A stretch of DNA of 64,000 nucleotides from Diphasiastrum complanatum (lineage: Eukaryota > Streptophyta > Lycopodiopsida > Lycopodiales > Lycopodiaceae), in assembly GCA_029204225.1 (NCBI GenBank), contig CM055107.1, positions 24,757,391 to 24,821,390 of the forward strand. The letters run 5' to 3'. Below are positions 33,767 through 44,815 of this stretch, piece by piece (the first letter of the stretch is position 1; each line of letters begins with the position of its first letter). The position numbers were made by a program, and so were the translations under genes. Under the pieces are notes generated by a model that searched no databases, was not told the DNA's origin, and saw only the letters and a list, made by a program, of their open reading frames with translations.

Positions 33767-34429
33767 TTAACCCTTGAGGGCTGCTTTTATCATGTCTATT
33801 TCCTTTTGTGGAAGATTGAACGCTTTCCCCAGCACATCATCGCCAATCGTTGGATTGGATGCAAACAAGACAGTAGGGAGCAGACTGGCTCCTGGATTCT
33901 GGCTGTCCAAACCTGACAGTGAGAATGCTTGACTGTCTCCCACGTTGATTATGAAGTGAACGAGACCCCTGGGGAACACGGTGAGGTCTCCCGGGTACAA
34001 AGTGTTTGTGAAGAGGGTGGAGTTTCCGTCGCTGCTGACAAAGCCTACACGGAGAGTTCCAGCCACGACGAATAAAACTTCTGATGCCCGTGGATGATTG
34101 TGAGGAGGAACAACTCCACCTGGTGCATAATCTATGCGTGCAAAGGAGAGTCCTTGAGTGTTAAGCCCTGGGAAGTTGGCAGCTCCTGCAGCGGTAACAC
34201 TAGAGCCCAGTTTATTGTTGGTGTTCCCGGCCTTCCTCAGGAGAGGGGAAACAAAATCAGAAGCATTAGGCATTGCCTTACATACGAACCCATTGACTTT
34301 GACTTGCGCATTGGGATCAGCGACGCAGACATCTTGAAGTGGGTCTTCGTCGGCAGCAATGGCTCCCCAAGGAACTGCAACGAGAAGACCGAGAAAGCAT
34401 AATCCTAGAAAATGTACAAATGCAGCCAT
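33767..34429 (-). CDS. Germin-like protein, intact
   Basis: An uninterrupted 220-residue frame, typical of germin-like proteins, which are secreted cupins of the cell wall, often Mn-binding with superoxide dismutase or related activity. A hydrophobic signal peptide covers residues 1 to about 25. Cys35 and Cys50 sit where the family has its disulfide. Germin box 1 contains VVPPHNHPRASEVLFVV with ligands His110, His112 and Glu117; box 2 contains YPGDLTVFPRGLVHFI with His158. Possible N-glycosylation sites are NAS (55) and NST (136). There is no intron. It is the only intact host gene in the window. Exact enzyme activity cannot be told from sequence. Confidence 0.95.
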   Translation of the reverse strand: MAAFVHFLGLCFLGLLVAVPWGAIAADEDPLQDVCVADPNAQVKVNGFVCKAMPNASDFVSPLLRKAGNTNNKLGSSVTAAGAANFPGLNTQGLSFARIDYAPGGVVPPHNHPRASEVLFVVAGTLRVGFVSSDGNSTLFTNTLYPGDLTVFPRGLVHFIINVGDSQAFSLSGLDSQNPGASLLPTVLFASNPTIGDDVLGKAFNLPQKEIDMIKAALKG

Positions 34430-34541
34430 TTGAGAAGAAGATTTTTCGAAACAGATGAAAAAAGTAGCAACAGGGAGCAGACGAGATTGGCTTTTGCGGA
34501 GCGGAAAAAGGCAGATGAGTAAGTAGAGGCAAAAGGGTCGA

Positions 34542-34549
34542 TACTTATA
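34542..34549 (-). promoter_or_regulatory. TATA box of the germin-like gene
   Basis: On the minus strand CCTATAAGTATCG lies about 115 bases upstream of the ATG, a normal spacing for a plant TATA box with a leader of about 85 bases. No longer leader frame or alternative start is needed. Confidence 0.55.
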
Positions 34550-34689
34550 GGCAAGAAGGAAGCTAGCTGATTTGTTTGAGGAGTGGATTGACGCGGTAAT
34601 TTGCTGACTGTTGCGACTAGATGCAGCATGGATATTGTCAAGGGTAGTTGTGGAGGACTGGAGTGACGCGGTAATTTATCGACTATAAC

Positions 34690-34785
34690 GATTACATTCA
34701 CAATTGTGATTGTCCAAAAGCTTCTTCCACAAGGAAAAAAAGTCAATTCTCATCGCCTACAGATTTTTATCTTAGACAATATAGT
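34690..34785 (+). other. CHID1-like intron piece in original orientation
   Basis: This stretch (TTCACAATTGTGATTGTCC to ATCTTAGACAATA) is the reverse complement of 15073-15165 in copy A. Here it is joined directly to GTGGTAACTACACC, which in A, B and C follows the other end of the inverted block. It therefore preserves the right-hand junction as it was before the inversion. Confidence 0.75.
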
Positions 34786-36230
34786 GGAGGACCACGTGGT
34801 AACTACACCGACTGACTTGTCAAAATCGGAGCTGGAAACTTGAAACTGCCTCCTTTTAACATTCTGCATCAGATGCATGCATTTCAATCTCCCATTGAAG
34901 CCTGCTTCCTTACGTCTCCATGGAGACTGGATAGGGATCATGGTGTAATGCCGGATGCCCCCCACTTTCCTTTGTATTTTGGAGACACGTCAAATTTATA
35001 GCAGCATAGGTGTGTATACGTTACCTATGCTGAAGGCGTCTCCTCTCACACAGATTCCTTTTTGGGAGGCAACACTAAAAACTTGCACCAAACGCTATGG
35101 TGAAGTTAAAATCTATTTTGAAGCCATACCTCAGAAGCAACATCCCAATTGATTCTTACTCCTTGTCTCTCCAATAATTTGAGTAATGATTGCATATTGT
35201 TACCATATGCATACTTGTACTCCTCCTTGGTGGGATACTGCTTTATGGTGGATTTCTGCATAGTCAGACAAAATTGTGATTATAATTTAAAACAAATACA
35301 CAAATATTTTAGGATAGTGCAAGAAGATTAGTAGATATAATTAATGAAATTCACAAAAATCACGATTTATTATTTATGATTGAATATTCGCAATTTCAAT
35401 ATTTAGAAAAGTTGACATTTTTTATTCACAATTGCACTATTAAACATATTTCACAATCAAAGTATTCTGCGTTTCACAATCAATATTCAAACTTTCACGA
35501 TCAGTATTCATAGTTTCATGATCAGTATTCATAGTTTCACGTTCAATATATTCATAGTTTCACGATAGTAGTCACAGTTTCAGGATCGGTATTCACAGTT
35601 TTACGATTAGTATTCATCATATCACGATCAGAGTGTTCACGTTTTAGTATTCACAACTCAATCCAACAACTCCTCATCCAACCTGCTAAAAGGTCAAACA
35701 CATGTGCAAAAAAAGAAAAAGATATTGAGAATAACGAGTAGTAGCAGCAGTAGATGAGAGAAGATGGTGAAACATAATTGAGCTTGCAAGTAACAAGAGA
35801 AGCTATGTAATCTTTTTTTTAACATGTCTATTCTTTAGACACTTGCATAAAATATAAAATGATTGTAAAGAAGATAAGAAACCACATGCGGTGTCATCCC
35901 GAATCGGCAAACGTTTCATCAAAAAAACTAAGTTATCATGCAAAAAAAAATCTTAGCTACTTGGATGCATGTATGAAAGAATGAGACTTTACTTGTAGAT
36001 TCTAACAAAGAAAATTAATCGCCAACTTATTGCATACTGCAAAAAAAGGCACACGAAGCAGCAAGTACACACTTGAGACTGTAAAACAGACCTCAACACA
36101 TAGAATTGCCTTTGCAAGGCAAGGCCGAAAAGCCATAAGAGTTACCATAGAGAACGAGATCATGCAATGATTTGTGACGACTCAAACAATTAGATTCAAC
36201 CTTAAAGTTACAATCACCACTTCAAAACAA
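34786..36230. other. Right flank of germin-like gene, related to 15744-16881
   Basis: A diverged direct copy of the copy A flank, with extra sequence between about 35110 and 35640 that A lacks. No gene seen. The 105 bp unit that is tandem in A is single here. Confidence 0.65.
35455..35660. repeat. Tandem repeat, CACGATCAGTATTCATAG units
   Basis: About nine or ten imperfect units of 20-22 bp with core CACGATCAGTATTCATAG. The equivalent place in copies A and B (near 16195-16250) keeps only about two units. Confidence 0.8.
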
Positions 36231-37092
36231 AAACTCTAACAATCGTTCAACACAAGAGTTACCATAGAAATTGAGATCAGTCACATTTTGAGCTCCCTTA
36301 CATTTTTCAGTAAATCCATCAAAGTTGAATTTTGACTCCTATGGGGCAGGTTGTTGTATTCCACTACTTTTAGCATTATTTGGAGTGTGGAGCAACATCT
36401 CAGTTGGCCATGTGCACCATTCCTTGTACTTCATTACTACAACTTTGCACGTCACATGGAATTGAATGGGTTTTGATGATCCGGATTAATCAAGAAGATG
36501 AAGTAGTTGAAAAAAATTGTTGCTAGAAACATTTTACCATAGAATGGTTGTGATGCACATGTGTGAATCTGGGAATGCTACCATGGATCAGGGTTTTCAT
36601 ATTGACGTGATTACTCTATTTCTCATGAAAATAACTTTATTGTTGACATGATTACATGAAAAAGCTTATTAATATCAACCAAAAAGTGTGTTAGATTTTT
36701 CATGCTCGCCTTAAAATCATCCAAGTAATGAGCATCCTGAAAATAGTCGAAGGCCAACTATATTTTTGTCGGACATTTGCATTTTTTGCACCTTCGCATT
36801 TTTCGCACCTTTGCACTTTTCGGACCTTTGCCATTTTTGTGCCTTGTACATTTTTGGCACTCAAACATTTTTGGGCACCTTCCATTTTTCACACTTCGGG
36901 ATTTTTGACTTTAGCAGACCTAAAATTGTCTGGAACTAACTGACATGCAAAATATCCCAGTGACGGTTATATGCTTTGTACATATAGTCACTGATACAAG
37001 GACATTGTGATAAATACAGTAGATAGCATTTAATGCCTGTAAATATATTTTCTGAAGCAAGACACTTGTAATATATAACTTCCAACTTACAC
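36231..37092. other. Intergenic, no gene seen
   Basis: No supported coding sequence. It contains a short tandem repeat at 36775-36905 built on CATTTTTNGCACCTT, about eight or nine loose units of 13-16 bp. Confidence 0.5.
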
Positions 37093-37440
37093 TTGAGAAA
37101 AAAATTATTCACTTTGATAATGTCTGACGTAGAGAGTGTTTCGAGTCACCTCAACACTTTCAAAAATCTTATGGAGCAAATAACTGCAACTGGCTCAGTC
37201 ATAGAAGATTCTGATGCTCTCATGACTCTATTATCGAGTCTACCTGAAGCCTACAAAAATTGGGTCATGGAAATTTTGACCCAGGGGCACCTCACTCTGT
37301 CAAGAGTAATTTCGCTGCTCCTACAATAGGAGATCATAAGATCTGCATCCTCCTTAGGCTCAAGATCGGATCCTCAATCTCTATATTTAGAAAATCAGAA
37401 GTTTAGATCCAAGAGATCTACAAAGTCAGGATATACTGAC
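37093..37440 (+). pseudogene. Ty1/copia gag fragment
   Basis: The frame 37093-37329 contains SVSSHLNTFKNLMEQITATG, then DALMTLLSSLPEAYKNWV, the second half of a copia gag (UBN2-like). It lacks the N-terminal half and runs out into broken sequence. A second gag N-terminus follows, so two gag pieces lie head to tail. Confidence 0.8.
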
Positions 37441-37452
37441 AAGAAGAGCAAC

Positions 37453-38205
37453 ATGCAGTCTGGACCAAATGATTCTTCAGGATCTAACTTTCTAGCCTGG
37501 AAAGTTAAGACATCACTAATACTCAAGGGCGAAGGACTCTTCCCCCGGGTAGATGGCATAGAAGAAATGCCTACGACATCAAGCAAGGAGCTACGCAAAT
37601 GGAGGGAGAAAAATGACAAGGCAGTAGCCTTGATGTCTTCATCCATCGAAGATAGCCTCACACTTGACCTGGCTACACTCTCCAAAGCTAAGGAGATGTG
37701 GGATGCATTGCTCACAAAATTTCAGACGAAATCAAGAAGTCAAATCATGATGCTGGAAGATCAGCTGACGAATTTACAGTGGGATGGGAAAGACCTCACT
37801 TCCTTTGTAAGAAAGATGAAGGATCTGTTTCTATCACTACATAACTTTGGAGCAGAGAATGCAGTGTTAGCTGAGAAGCAGCTCACGTACCTGTTGAGAG
37901 CCTTACCCAGACGACAAGAACCCTGCTTGCGAAAGATCCTACCATGAACCTCAAAAAGGTGATTGTTGAGATTCGAGAGGAAGTCGAGGCCAGAGAACAT
38001 CTTGATCACAAGGATGGTTCTGACTAGGCCCTCTACGACAACAAAGAAAAATTCAAGAAACGTCGAAACAACAAGGTACAGACAAGAAGACTTGTGTGAG
38101 ATGCAAAAGAGATGGGCATACAGTAGATACATGATGGCTCAATCCCAAGATTGAGTGTATCCATTGCCATAAGAAGGGTCATGCAGCCGTGGATTGCCAC
38201 CAGAA
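37453..38205 (+). pseudogene. Ty1/copia gag with two zinc knuckles
   Basis: The frame 37453-37947 begins after SGPNDSSGSNFLAWKVKTSL, continues MWDALLTKFQTKSRSQ and LTYLLRALP, a near-complete copia gag. A frameshift near 37905 follows. Two CCHC knuckles lie at 38091-38200: the first reads CVRCKRDGHTVDT and has TGA in place of its last Cys, the second is intact (CIHCHKKGHAAVDC). The element runs on into the protease of copy B. Confidence 0.85.
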
Positions 38206-38284
38206 CCTGAGAAACAAAGCAGCACAAAACAGACAAGAGAACAACAACAGTTCATCCTATATCGATGAGCCGGAGATCTCCTAG

Positions 38285-38970
38285 ATGGGCGAAGAAAGAA
38301 TGAACAGAAACTGTTCGACCGCCTATATCTATGAGGACGTGTGTGCAACATCAACATCTGACACACATGAGGTGATCCTAGATTCAGGAGCCACCTCACA
38401 CTTTGTGACATCAAGAAGAATAATGTCTGATTTCAGAAGTGCAGATCCTTCAAGATTCATAGTTCTTGGATGGATCTAGACATCAAGTGAACGGTATTGG
38501 TTCACTATGGCTCAACACCAACGGCAGAGACAGATGACTTAAAGACGTTCTGTTCATGCCTACTCTGCAGCAAGACTTGCTTTCTGTAGCAAGAATAGTA
38601 GATGCAGGGATGCGTGTGACATTTTCTAACGAAGCATGCCATGTGATTGATGCTAGTACGAGCAATATCTTCAATTAATGAGGGATGACGGGCTGTGTTA
38701 TTGTCGTAGTGTAGGTTTCAGGATACTTTCCTATAGCGATGCTAGATGGGCATCCCACAAGGACGACTGTAAAAGCATCTCAGGTCCAATACGAGACCTT
38801 TTGCGGTCCAATACGAGCAGACGACCAAAACGAAACCAACGATGAAAACAGAACCAACGAAGGAAACGAAACCAACGTTGTGAAACCTTTTGCTACCCCT
38901 CACGCTCCAAAGAGTACCAGCGAGATCATGCAAGTACACAGAAGTATAGATGTCTGATCTGATGGCACGA
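38285..38970 (+). pseudogene. Copia protease and RNase H remnants, copy B
   Basis: As 116-800 with a few substitutions (for example SRFIVL in place of SKFIVL). Here the upstream gag and zinc knuckles are also visible, so the deletion derivative can be read: gag, protease, then RNase H with integrase and reverse transcriptase missing. Confidence 0.8.
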
Positions 38971-39548
38971 TGTCAGCGGATACAATCTAGGTTGTGGCTA
39001 ATCTGCCACTTTGTAATTTCCTGATTAGTTGTAGATGCTTAATCACTCTAATCTAAAAGTTACATGGAGGGACTATATACTTGCTGGATGATACTTGACA
39101 AGTGATGATGGAATACACATAAGTGTAATTTGTAGTCTGATGCTAGTAAGCAGTCAAGACAAAATTACAAAATACATGTCCACCTGCGTGCGAAGACAAT
39201 TTCATCTAGGATCTGTAGATCCAACTATCCGCTAGTAAATCAAGACGATTACTCGTGAGAGAACCGTGTTTCTCCCACGCCAACACACTACGTGGATTTG
39301 CATGCAGTGCTTGAAGAATCAGAGAAAGATCAATATAGACGATTTTCTTGTTGTGTCTGATCTCAAATGCAAATGTTTCTGCTATTATTTGTATGTCTAA
39401 GTTTTCTTGTTCATTCTAATTCCGCACCTTGGTTAAAACTATGTTGAATGCTGCATTAATTTTATAAACGTAGATTAGCAGCGCCTGACTACATTTTGGA
39501 GGATGGTAGGAGTGATTCAGTTGGCAGTGTCCAGCAATCGCATCTGAA

Positions 39549-39802
39549 ACTCCATCCGAATCGCAAGAGGATCGTGGTTGTCGCGACTGTTTTGCGACTG
39601 CGAAATCCTTTCTCCTCAAATCATTGGAAACAACCTTAACTTTTCAGCTTCAGAGCTGTCTCCATAGAACTTACAAGCATTATCAAAATCTTGGAGGAAG
39701 CTGACTGGGTCCGATTATCCATCATACTTTGGGCATTGATTCTCGGAATCCTCTTATCTACTTGTGGTGGAGACAGATTGTTTGTCTCCCCTGACATTGT
39801 GA
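39549..39802 (-). pseudogene. Ty3/gypsy gag fragment, copy B
   Basis: Same minus-strand segment as 1380-1632 with one base added near 39547. The added base opens an alternative short frame but does not restore gag. Confidence 0.7.
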
Positions 39803-40257
39803 TCTAAGATAGATGATTCTACACACAATGGTTAGATGATGAATGTGGAAGGTATTCACAATATGATGATCTTATCACGAGGAATCTATGGCTTTCTACT
39901 AGGTCATGTCTAAGGCGCTTCCCTACTAGAGTGCCTAAGGCTATTTCCAACTAGATTATCTCATGATAGGATGTGGAAAGTGGATTTGTGCATGGCTATG
40001 TGTAGTGCATCTTATGATAGATCGACGTATCCTGGTGAAACAATTTCGTTGCGCAACAGAAGATACTAGAATTCCCTCGCAGGAAAAAATGACTCGCATA
40101 AGACGTTCAGTACCCGCCAAAGATGGGCTTTCTGGGACAAACTCCTAAAAAGACGAATATTCTAGTTTAGGTTGTAAAACTAGAATTATTTGCAATATTC
40201 TTAAGTCTAGAACTAACTGAACTTAAACCCTTACAATTATGTCTTAAAGGCCCAAGT

Positions 40258-40392
40258 TTAAAGGTTAAATCCAGAGTTAACTGCCTCTTTCTCACATTTA
40301 TACAACATGCCGAGATAAGAGGACAACTGCCAGGGGGAACACGGACATGGGATGGCTGTATAGTGGGTAGTGGATTTGGTCCTAGCCATCAT
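40258..40392 (-). pseudogene. Histone H3-like N-terminus, copy B
   Basis: The frame begins MMARTKSTTHYTA at 40392 and, unlike copy A, reads TGG at codon 21 and continues to a TAA at 40258, 44 residues in all. The extra residues (SSYLGMLYKCEKEAVNS) do not resemble H3, so an exon boundary or breakpoint probably lies soon after the MARTK segment. Confidence 0.5.
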
Positions 40393-41280
40393 TCTTAGAA
40401 TCAAAAAAAGTAAATTAGGAAAGAAAAGTTTGAACCCAAGCGTAGGGAATGAAAACAAAAAAATTTGCGATCAGAAGGCGCTTGAGAGCGATACCAGAAT
40501 TGAATATCGGTTTCGAGCACATAGATAGAGAATATGTGCAAAAAAGAGATCCGTGCTCGAAAGCGATATTGGAATCATAGCGGTATCGGTCTCGAGTGCA
40601 CGATGAGAAGGTAGAGTATTTTGCGAAGAGAGAGCGCGCTTGAGAGCGATATTGGGAGTGAAAACCGAAAATTCTACAAAAAAAAATGAAAATTCCGAGG
40701 GTGATATATAGGAAATTTTTGCACGTGTGAAAAAAATGGCTGGTGACACATGTAGGCATCTAACTGGTCCACGTGGATTGTTCGTACTGACTCAATTATG
40801 AGGCCACGTGGGTCGAGACACATGCACCAATAAGATTTGGACACGTGTCATTCTACACGTGAGAGATGTCAGATCAATCATTGTTTATACGACGAAATAT
40901 TGATGACGAATCATGCATCAACACGTGTCCTTTTGTAACTCCTCCACATGTGCAAATCCGGATAACGATATCAAGCGTGCCCTGTCCACTGTTTACGTTC
41001 CGTTGACTTACTTGTGCCTGGAACCGATACTGCCTAGTCCGATATCACATTCAAACGCGCCTCATTTTATTTCTGATCTTTGTACACGCGTTCAGTTCCG
41101 ATATCTTGTTTTGTTATATCTCTTTCGAGCGCACATTGCCTTGAGGTTCTTGTCTGACCTACATTTTGCGCCTAATTTCGATTCTAGTTTGTTTTTTTTT
41201 TCATGAATTCGGTATTAGTGATAATTTAGAGTATTTCAAATATCTTTTTTCTGGTTTTCTTTTTATTCTTCTTTCTAGTA
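40393..41280. promoter_or_regulatory. Divergent promoter region with six CACGTG motifs, copy B
   Basis: CACGTG at 40722, 40770, 40805, 40842, 40856 and 40922, all kept. Differences from copy A are single bases outside the motifs (for example A for C near 40833). Confidence 0.55.
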
Positions 41281-41356
41281 TTGAGGGTCCTGGTATTTTC
41301 ACAGATTTATCTCAGATTTAAGTCTCTACTCAGTACTCCCTTATTCAGATTTCAGA

Positions 41357-42666
41357 ATGAGGACATGATTCATTATCAGGACCTGGTGGCACTCGACAAG
41401 CATAGCTATAAAGCTAAGCTCGTCAGAATGTTCACCAAGTTACATAATGATTTCAAGTCTGTAAATAGTGCGCAATTCACAATAAAAAATACAGATTTGT
41501 TGATTTTCATTCTGCATTTGTTTTTTTTTTTTTTTGTTAAATATTTCTAACGATTCGGAGGCTGGCCCTCCCACTTATGAAGTTGCTTCTTCTAGTGATA
41601 CAAAGTCTGAAAAGTGAAAGATTATAGATATAGAATTTTTTTTTATTGATACGAACGTTAGTTTATATGACTGTACAAATTTTGATCCTACACGAAACAG
41701 GGCATCGTTTATTGGCCCTAGAACTCCCAACACCCTTTCTCCTTCTGATAAATATCTTATCACATTGCCTACTTATAATATAGATAATAATTTTTTTTTG
41801 ACATTATCGGATATATCGGATCTTTTTGATTTTACTGAAGTTGAGACTCTTTGCATTTTGAGCAAAGAGCTTGATGAATTTTCAGATATAATTGATTTTG
41901 ATGCCGATGATCTTCTCCCTGGTGTTGACGATGTACATAATGATGAGCTTTACTCAGGGAAAGATTGTTTAAAAATGATTGTGGAGGAAATGCGCAATAA
42001 AAAAGATGATCCACCTCCTAAAGAGGAGGTTTTCAGAATTCAAAGTCATCTTGGTTTTTCCAAACCAACTGTCTATTCACACGAAAGGTGGACACAATAT
42101 TGATGGAGAGACATCAATCAAGGAAGACAATGTTGAATGCGTAAGTTTTGTATCTTATTATGGACTAGTAGATTCGTTATGTCAGATTATATACTGGAGC
42201 TTCTTTTGGATTTTTTCATTTCAGAAAGCGATTTTTTTTTTATTAATTTGCAATTCGTTGAGGAGGACAAAGATCTTCTGCAGGAGAATTTTCAAGAGAA
42301 CATGCACTGGGGCATTATCTGAAGTTCTTCAAGAAAAATGAGATAAGTGTTGCCCATTCAAAGTTTCATCAACATGGTGAGACAATGATTATGGCAATCA
42401 AGGCAGTGTCTCATTTTCTTGGAGGACGTAATTTTAATAAGGTGCATAAAATAATTTTGGTAAAGAAAACTATTGCACTTAAAATTTTAGGATATGGACC
42501 AGTGGATTCCATGCTCAGATCGTCTCATTTTGCATTGTATGCTGCGTACATTGATCTGAGTAAGCATGAAAACTATGAGCTGTTGGATCCATACAAAAGA
42601 AGAAAATTGTTGCATGATTCTAAGTTGCAACTTTCATTAGAGAAAGTATCCGAAGCAGAGTAGATA
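41357..42666 (+). pseudogene. Unrecognised multi-exon gene, copy B
   Basis: Same structure as 3187-4496, including the GTAAGT/TTTCAG intron (42141-42224) and the TGA stops at 41615, 42101 and 42134. Substitutions are few (Asn to Asp in YGPVDSM). The stops therefore predate the duplication. Confidence 0.5.
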
Positions 42667-43055
42667 CTGTTGAATTGTACTTTGTAAAAATTTTCATTTA
42701 ATATACAAAATTTTATTGTGTGTCTATTGCCAATTAGCTTGTATAAATTTACATACTTTTTGAAATTTTTTATAATCCGTCGATTTTGTATTATAAAAAA
42801 TTTGGATTCTTCTGTAAAACCATTGGAAAAGTTGTAGTATATAGTTGTTCCACCGATAGTAAAGCCTTACCACATTGATGTGATCCATGGGTATGCTTAG
42901 GGGCTTATTTAGATCCAGAACTATAGGTAGCAGATCTCTATCCCAGAAACAATTTAAGGTAGAAAGGAATGATATTAGGCCGCAATGATCTGCAAAGTAC
43001 CTAACATGGCGGTCCGGATTTGTATGATGTCTCCGGTAGAAATAGTTGCAATTGG

Positions 43056-44639
43056 CTACAAAATTGGCCGCAGGTCATCGGTCTCAACTTCTTTAGGTAG
43101 AACTGGCCAATATATTTTATTAGGAACCGTTTCTGGTGCGAATACTTCTCTGCGCCATATGGGATAATATGTTTGATTGACCCGCATGTAAGTTGGTGTC
43201 GCGATATATCTCTCGAAAGCATGTTTTTCCAATATCATCGCACGTCGCCACTAAGGTTACGGCTCCAATGCTAACACTTTCTTCTTGTGAGATTTACATA
43301 TCGTGAAATCGGAAAGAGTGTACCTGCCTCGGTCCTCCCAGTTTGGATATGCTTTGTTAAACTCCCCTGACATTAACATTTGTCGGTTAGGATTCTTCGG
43401 CCTGATTCTGTGTCGTACCTTTGTAGTTGTGGTAAGTGTGGATGGTGGAGGGTTAGGTATGGTTGTGAAAAGTTCACAGAGGAGGGTTGGGTATTTGCGG
43501 AGTAGATAAGCAGTGGATGGTGAATAAGGTTGAGTGTCGAAGTGGTGAGGTGGTTGTTCATGTGGTGGGGAGAGGGGTGTGTCATCGAGTGAGGGTAATG
43601 AGGCTTGATAGGTGGTGTTAGGTTGAGTGGCAATGGGGTTAGGCTCTTCAGCTGAGATGCCTCATTCGTGGTTCGTGGTAGTACTCCCTTATGTGCTTTG
43701 AGGTTCCACCATTGCCAAGTGATACCCTGGATTATCCCGTTGTTGTACTGTGTAGCGCAAAGGTCTAGGATCATCAATTCCCACATCCCGTTGTCTATGG
43801 TGTTTGGCATGTGTTTCTTCATTCTTTGTGTGTAATGTTGGTAGCTGCTGGCATAATGTTTTTAGCTGTCCTTCTAGCTCTTCAATCCGTGTGTTGAGCA
43901 CAGTTTGATTTGCTAGAATGGTTTGCTGCAATTGTTGTGCTTGCGCCTGGTTCGCCATCAGTACCTGAGTTAACTTCTGATAGGAAGCGAGAGGTATTAT
44001 GGTGCCCTCCGGGATTGGTGGTGCTTGGAACTGGTTGAAATCAATCCGTTGAATATTGCCCATCAGAGCAGCCTATAAGTTCCTGTGGCTTCGTGGTTCA
44101 CCTTCTAATTGTGTTTTTAAAGTCTTGATGAGATCATCCCTACGTTGTAAGCGAGCTTGAACATCCTTGTTATTTCGGTGTAGCACTTTGAGGTCAGCAA
44201 TGAGTTTTCTTTTTTTGTTTTTTAATTGAACGATCTCTTGTTCTAATTATGTGGAATAAATCTGCGATTCTTGTACATTGTTTGTTAGCTACACGTTTTT
44301 CTCTTGCGAGAAGTTGCACCAATTCTGATACTCATTGATAGAAGAGTAGAGGTAATGCATGGCATCAGCGTTGATGGCTCGTTGCACATTTTTCGGAAGG
44401 TACCGCCACTCCCCAATAGGAGGATACTGCTGAGAGGTAGATGCGTAGGATGGTGGGGGATTTTGTTGTATGTTTTGATACAATGTGGTGTACTGTTCAT
44501 GATGGACGGATTGAGCAGATGGAGGGTGTGATATTTGAGTAATGGTGATAGAGATTGGAGATGTGTCGGCAGTTGTGATCGTGCTTGTAATAACAACCAT
44601 ACATTTGTCATATAATCTGGGGCTGTAAACGTCCACCAA
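43056..44639 (-). pseudogene. Q/P-rich coiled-coil ORF, broken, copy B
   Basis: As 4840-6423. Substitutions include LQQTILANQ in place of LQKTILAYQ and THLQSL in place of THLLSL. The frames are interrupted at the same places. Confidence 0.4.
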
Positions 44640-44675
44640 TAATAATATTACAGCATGCTATCTGTGCCTAAAAGT

Positions 44676-44796
44676 AATGAATGGTCTATCAGTAAATAAT
44701 AATGGCCACCGAATTCTATAAAGAATAATGGCCTATCAGTAAAGAATAATGGTATATCAGTAAATAATGGTCTATCAGTAAAGAATAATGGCCACC
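44676..44796. repeat. Short tandem repeat, copy B
   Basis: Same AATGGYCTATCAGTAAA array as 6460-6580, with no change in unit number. Confidence 0.7.
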
Positions 44797-44815
44797 GTAT
44801 TACTTTGATACTTCT

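Noticed and set aside
34094-34402. Plus-strand frame of 102 codons across the germin-like gene
   Set aside because: Antisense shadow; the minus strand has the complete germin motifs and signal peptide.
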